Of a stretch of 25,119 nt of DNA, positions 23,374 through 25,119 are shown piece after piece (within the stretch, counting starts at the first letter, position 1; each line of letters begins with the position of its first letter). Below the pieces are notes generated by a model. The model saw nothing but the letters and a program-made list of their open reading frames with translations. It had not been told where the DNA came from and did not search any database. Source of the DNA: TWA4 sp964613155 (GTDB lineage Bacteria; Bacillota; Clostridia; Lachnospirales; Lachnospiraceae); contig CAZTHP010000035.1 in assembly GCA_964613155.1 (NCBI GenBank), forward strand, positions 1 through 25,119. The letters are read 5' to 3'. The position numbers and the translations under genes are program-made.

Positions 23374-24446
23374 CTCCCGGCCTCCTGTTTCATAATTAAA
23401 TAAAGGAAAAAAGGTGCTCCTACAAAAGCTGTCAAAATACCGATCGGAAGCTCCGTTGAAATCAGATTTCGTGCCACATCATCCACTAACAGCAAATAAA
23501 AAGCCCCGCTCATGAGTGCCGCCGGCATCAGATAACGATAATTACTGCCGACTAATTTTCGGCAAAAATGCGGAATCACAAGTCCAACCCATCCGATCAT
23601 ACCGGACACCGAAACAGCTGCTGCCGTTGTCAAAGTCGCACAAATGATTACAAGAAAGCGGATTCGATTGGTATTTACCCCCAGCGCATGCGCTTCTTCC
23701 TCACCCAATGTCAGCAGATTGATCTGCCAGCGGATCAGAATCAACGGAACGATTCCTAACGCCATTGGAATGATTACAAACTGAATTTCCTTCATCTTCG
23801 CACCACTCAGACTGCCCATCATCCAATAGGTGATCGCCGGCAGCTGATCCTCCGGATCTGCCACCAATTTGATATACGAGGTTGCAGCCGAACAAAGGGA
23901 ACTGATCATCACACCCGCCAAAATCAGATTCACAATCTTTACACCAGGCGCATAATGTGCCACCAGATAAACCACTAACACCGTAGCCATCGCACAAGCA
24001 AATGCCGAAATCGTGATTACATACGTATTGCCATCCCATAAAATAGCCAGCGCTGCTCCAAAGGCTGCTCCACTGGACGCTCCTAAAATATCCGGTGCGG
24101 CCATAGGATTTTGAAACACCCCCTGATACGATGCCCCTGCAATTGCCAGACATCCTCCCACCAGACAGGCCAATAAAATACGCGGCAGACGCAGCATCCA
24201 AACCGCTGCTTCCATCTCCGGTGTCCAAGTCACTTCGATTAATTGCTCCATCTTCGCAAAAACTGGAATCCATCCAGAAAATGGATTCGATGCAAAACAT
24301 TGGCAAATCTTATACAAAAGAATCCGCACAACCTGTGTCACAGGTACCGTATAACGTCCCAATCCAAAAGACAGAAAAAAAGTAACCACCAATAAAATGC
24401 CAAGCAGCATCAAAATCCGAGGAGCATACTTTTCTGCATCCTTCAC
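23370..24446 (-). CDS. FecCD-family ABC transporter permease
   Basis: The 358-residue permease has the FecCD/BtuC pattern of about ten membrane helices, with the conserved blocks GGCLAIAGASYQGVFQNPMAAPDILGASS (in part), GEEEAHALGVN, SGMIGWVGLVIPHFCRKLVG and the C-terminal LPIGILTAFVGAPFFLYLIMK. It begins with GTG, preceded by AAGGAGG at good spacing; the same codon starts the frame that gives MKDAEKYAPRI. It is the first gene of the eight-gene run. A terminator-like hairpin lies about 75 bp upstream, which may be an attenuator in its leader. Confidence 0.93.
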   Translation of the reverse strand: MKDAEKYAPRILMLLGILLVVTFFLSFGLGRYTVPVTQVVRILLYKICQCFASNPFSGWIPVFAKMEQLIEVTWTPEMEAAVWMLRLPRILLACLVGGCLAIAGASYQGVFQNPMAAPDILGASSGAAFGAALAILWDGNTYVITISAFACAMATVLVVYLVAHYAPGVKIVNLILAGVMISSLCSAATSYIKLVADPEDQLPAITYWMMGSLSGAKMKEIQFVIIPMALGIVPLILIRWQINLLTLGEEEAHALGVNTNRIRFLVIICATLTTAAAVSVSGMIGWVGLVIPHFCRKLVGSNYRYLMPAALMSGAFYLLLVDDVARNLISTELPIGILTAFVGAPFFLYLIMKQEAGR

Positions 24447-24521
24447 ATTTCCTTCCTCCTTGTTGTCATTTCAATCTGCTAAAAACGAAAAAGAATCTGC
24501 ACATCGTTTCCTTTTTAGAAC

Positions 24522-24555
24522 AAAAAATCCATACCTGCCAAGAAGTATGGATTTG
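24522..24555 (-). terminator. Terminator-like hairpin ahead of the permease gene (possible attenuator)
   Basis: On the minus strand a 9-bp stem AATCCATAC / GTATGGATT (24553-24545 with 24534-24526) with a ten-base loop is followed by TTTTTT. It lies 76 bp before the GTG of the permease. There is no convincing minus-strand gene between it and the gap at 24988, so it either ends a transcript coming through the gap or works as a conditional terminator in the leader. Upstream GAGAAG could pair with CTTCTT at the stem edge and loop, which would compete with it. Confidence 0.65.
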
Positions 24556-24559
24556 TACA

Positions 24560-24926
24560 TAAAAAAGGCTTCTCATAGGATTCTATTCTTTTTTACATAA
24601 ACGTATAAAAGCACAGAAAACACAACGTACAAACATGTATCTATGCAAACCTACTGGTATCCATGCATACACATGTACAAACACTTGTGTCTACCTATGA
24701 CAAACAATTTTCCATCTCCTTTTCATGGCATCTTTGAAATTTCTCAGAATCTGCAAATGCAAAATTCCCAGCTGTCTTCACGTAAACACTTTCCCAAAAA
24801 CAACTGCCAGACTTTTCCAAATCCGCAGGAAGGCTCCACCGTTTCCAGCAAAACCCCGTGAATCCCATCCTATAACAGGACTCAGGCCATATCCGCATAA
24901 CTGCTCAAGCACAAAATCACGCAATT
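24560..24926. other. Non-coding stretch upstream of the ABC operon
   Basis: I see no convincing gene in this stretch. It contains short echoes such as ACAAACATGTAT and ACACATGTACAAACA at 24633-24690, and a TTGTAC...TTATAC pair (minus strand, near 24605-24635) that might be a promoter. The part 24720-24920 has G-rich minus-strand sequence that may fold as a structured leader. It matches the cobalamin riboswitch core only in part (a GGTG...CC element, GGCAGTTGT, then GAAGACAG about 20 nt on), too little for a call. Confidence 0.4.
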
Positions 24927-24987
24927 GCATCTTTGCATCTTTGCATCTTTGCATCTTTGCATCTTTGCATCTTTGCATCTTTGCATC
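24927..24987. repeat. Octanucleotide tandem repeat beside the assembly gap
   Basis: The 8-bp unit GCATCTTT is repeated about 7.6 times with no mismatch and runs straight into the N stretch. The unit is not a multiple of three, so slippage would shift any reading frame crossing it. On the minus strand the array stays open and would read (MQRCKDAK)n. Confidence 0.95.
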
Positions 24988-25087
24988 NNNNNNNNNNNNN
25001 NNNNNNNNNNNNNNNNNNNNNNNNNNNNNNNNNNNNNNNNNNNNNNNNNNNNNNNNNNNNNNNNNNNNNNNNNNNNNNNNNNNNNNN
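24988..25087. other. Assembly gap, 100 N
   Basis: Exactly 100 N, the usual placeholder for a gap of unknown size. The left flank is the octamer array. The right flank begins TTTGC, which fits the same unit, so the gap may simply be an unresolved longer array. Confidence 0.98.
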
Positions 25088-25119
25088 TTTGCTCAACGTT
25101 TTAGCAAATATGACTCAGA
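25088..25119. other. Short flank beyond the gap with a small hairpin
   Basis: The 32 bases beyond the gap hold TTTGCT and AGCAAA, a 6-bp stem with a nine-base loop. The piece is too short for any gene call. Confidence 0.4.

Noticed and set aside
24720..24926. Cobalamin riboswitch
   Set aside because: Only scattered partial matches to the core were found, and the B12 box is not well formed. Left as a point to check with Infernal.
24778..24978. Minus-strand gene reading out of the octamer repeat
   Set aside because: The frame starts within the repeat, has no ribosome site, and the product resembles nothing known. It could only be judged with the gap closed.

Overview
The window looks like chromosomal DNA of a low-to-moderate GC anaerobic Firmicute, most likely Clostridia near Lachnospiraceae. 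The support is the strong AGGAGG-type ribosome sites, the protein families present (a clostridial LigA variant, DUF5688, LarE, a PduL-type phosphotransacylase, GLUG/Big_2 surface proteins) and the promoters with TTGACA-like -35 boxes. It holds an assembly gap of 100 N near the right end, next to an 8-bp tandem repeat. I could run no searches: family names come from reading motifs in the translations.

Layout, left to right. (1) 1-4066, minus strand: the 5' end of metA (cut by the window edge), preceded by the overlapping housekeeping cluster queA > rluF-like > ligA. (2) 4118-5697, minus strand: an SH3-domain lipoprotein with a strong terminator, and a tRNA-Arg(CCG) with its own near-consensus promoter and terminator. 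(3) 6006-7082, plus strand: a single DUF5688 gene with a clear promoter. (4) 7169-9972, minus strand: larE followed by a TrpB-like and a TrpA-like gene. Both Trp-like proteins have lost the catalytic residues of tryptophan synthase, including the PLP lysine. (5) 10277-11050, plus strand: a monocistronic PduL-like phosphotransacylase with promoter and terminator. (6) 11162-11861, minus strand: a small THEP1-type NTPase whose consensus promoter is flanked by two related palindromes. (7) 12023-24446, minus strand: an eight-gene, tightly packed run. It encodes a FecCD-type permease (GTG start), its ATPase, a substrate-binding lipoprotein, a small lipoprotein, a 570-residue membrane-anchored surface protein, a MotA/TolQ/ExbB channel protein, a DUF2149 (ExbD-like) protein, and a 2018-residue secreted multidomain protein. 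(8) 24447-25119: a long untranslated region with a terminator-like hairpin in the possible leader, the octamer repeat and the gap.

Two loci are the best candidates for undescribed biology. The first is the large run, which joins a metal/siderophore/corrinoid-type ABC importer to an ExbB/ExbD-like proton-driven motor and very large surface proteins, in what appears to be a monoderm with no outer membrane for a Ton system to serve. The second is larE plus a catalytically dead-looking trpBA pair in one translationally coupled cluster, suggesting that the tryptophan synthase scaffold has been reused in sulfur or nickel-cofactor chemistry or in another role. Smaller points are degenerate 16-18 bp tandem repeats upstream of both metA and larE, paired palindromes at the THEP1 promoter, and stem-loops between the motor genes and the giant surface protein gene.
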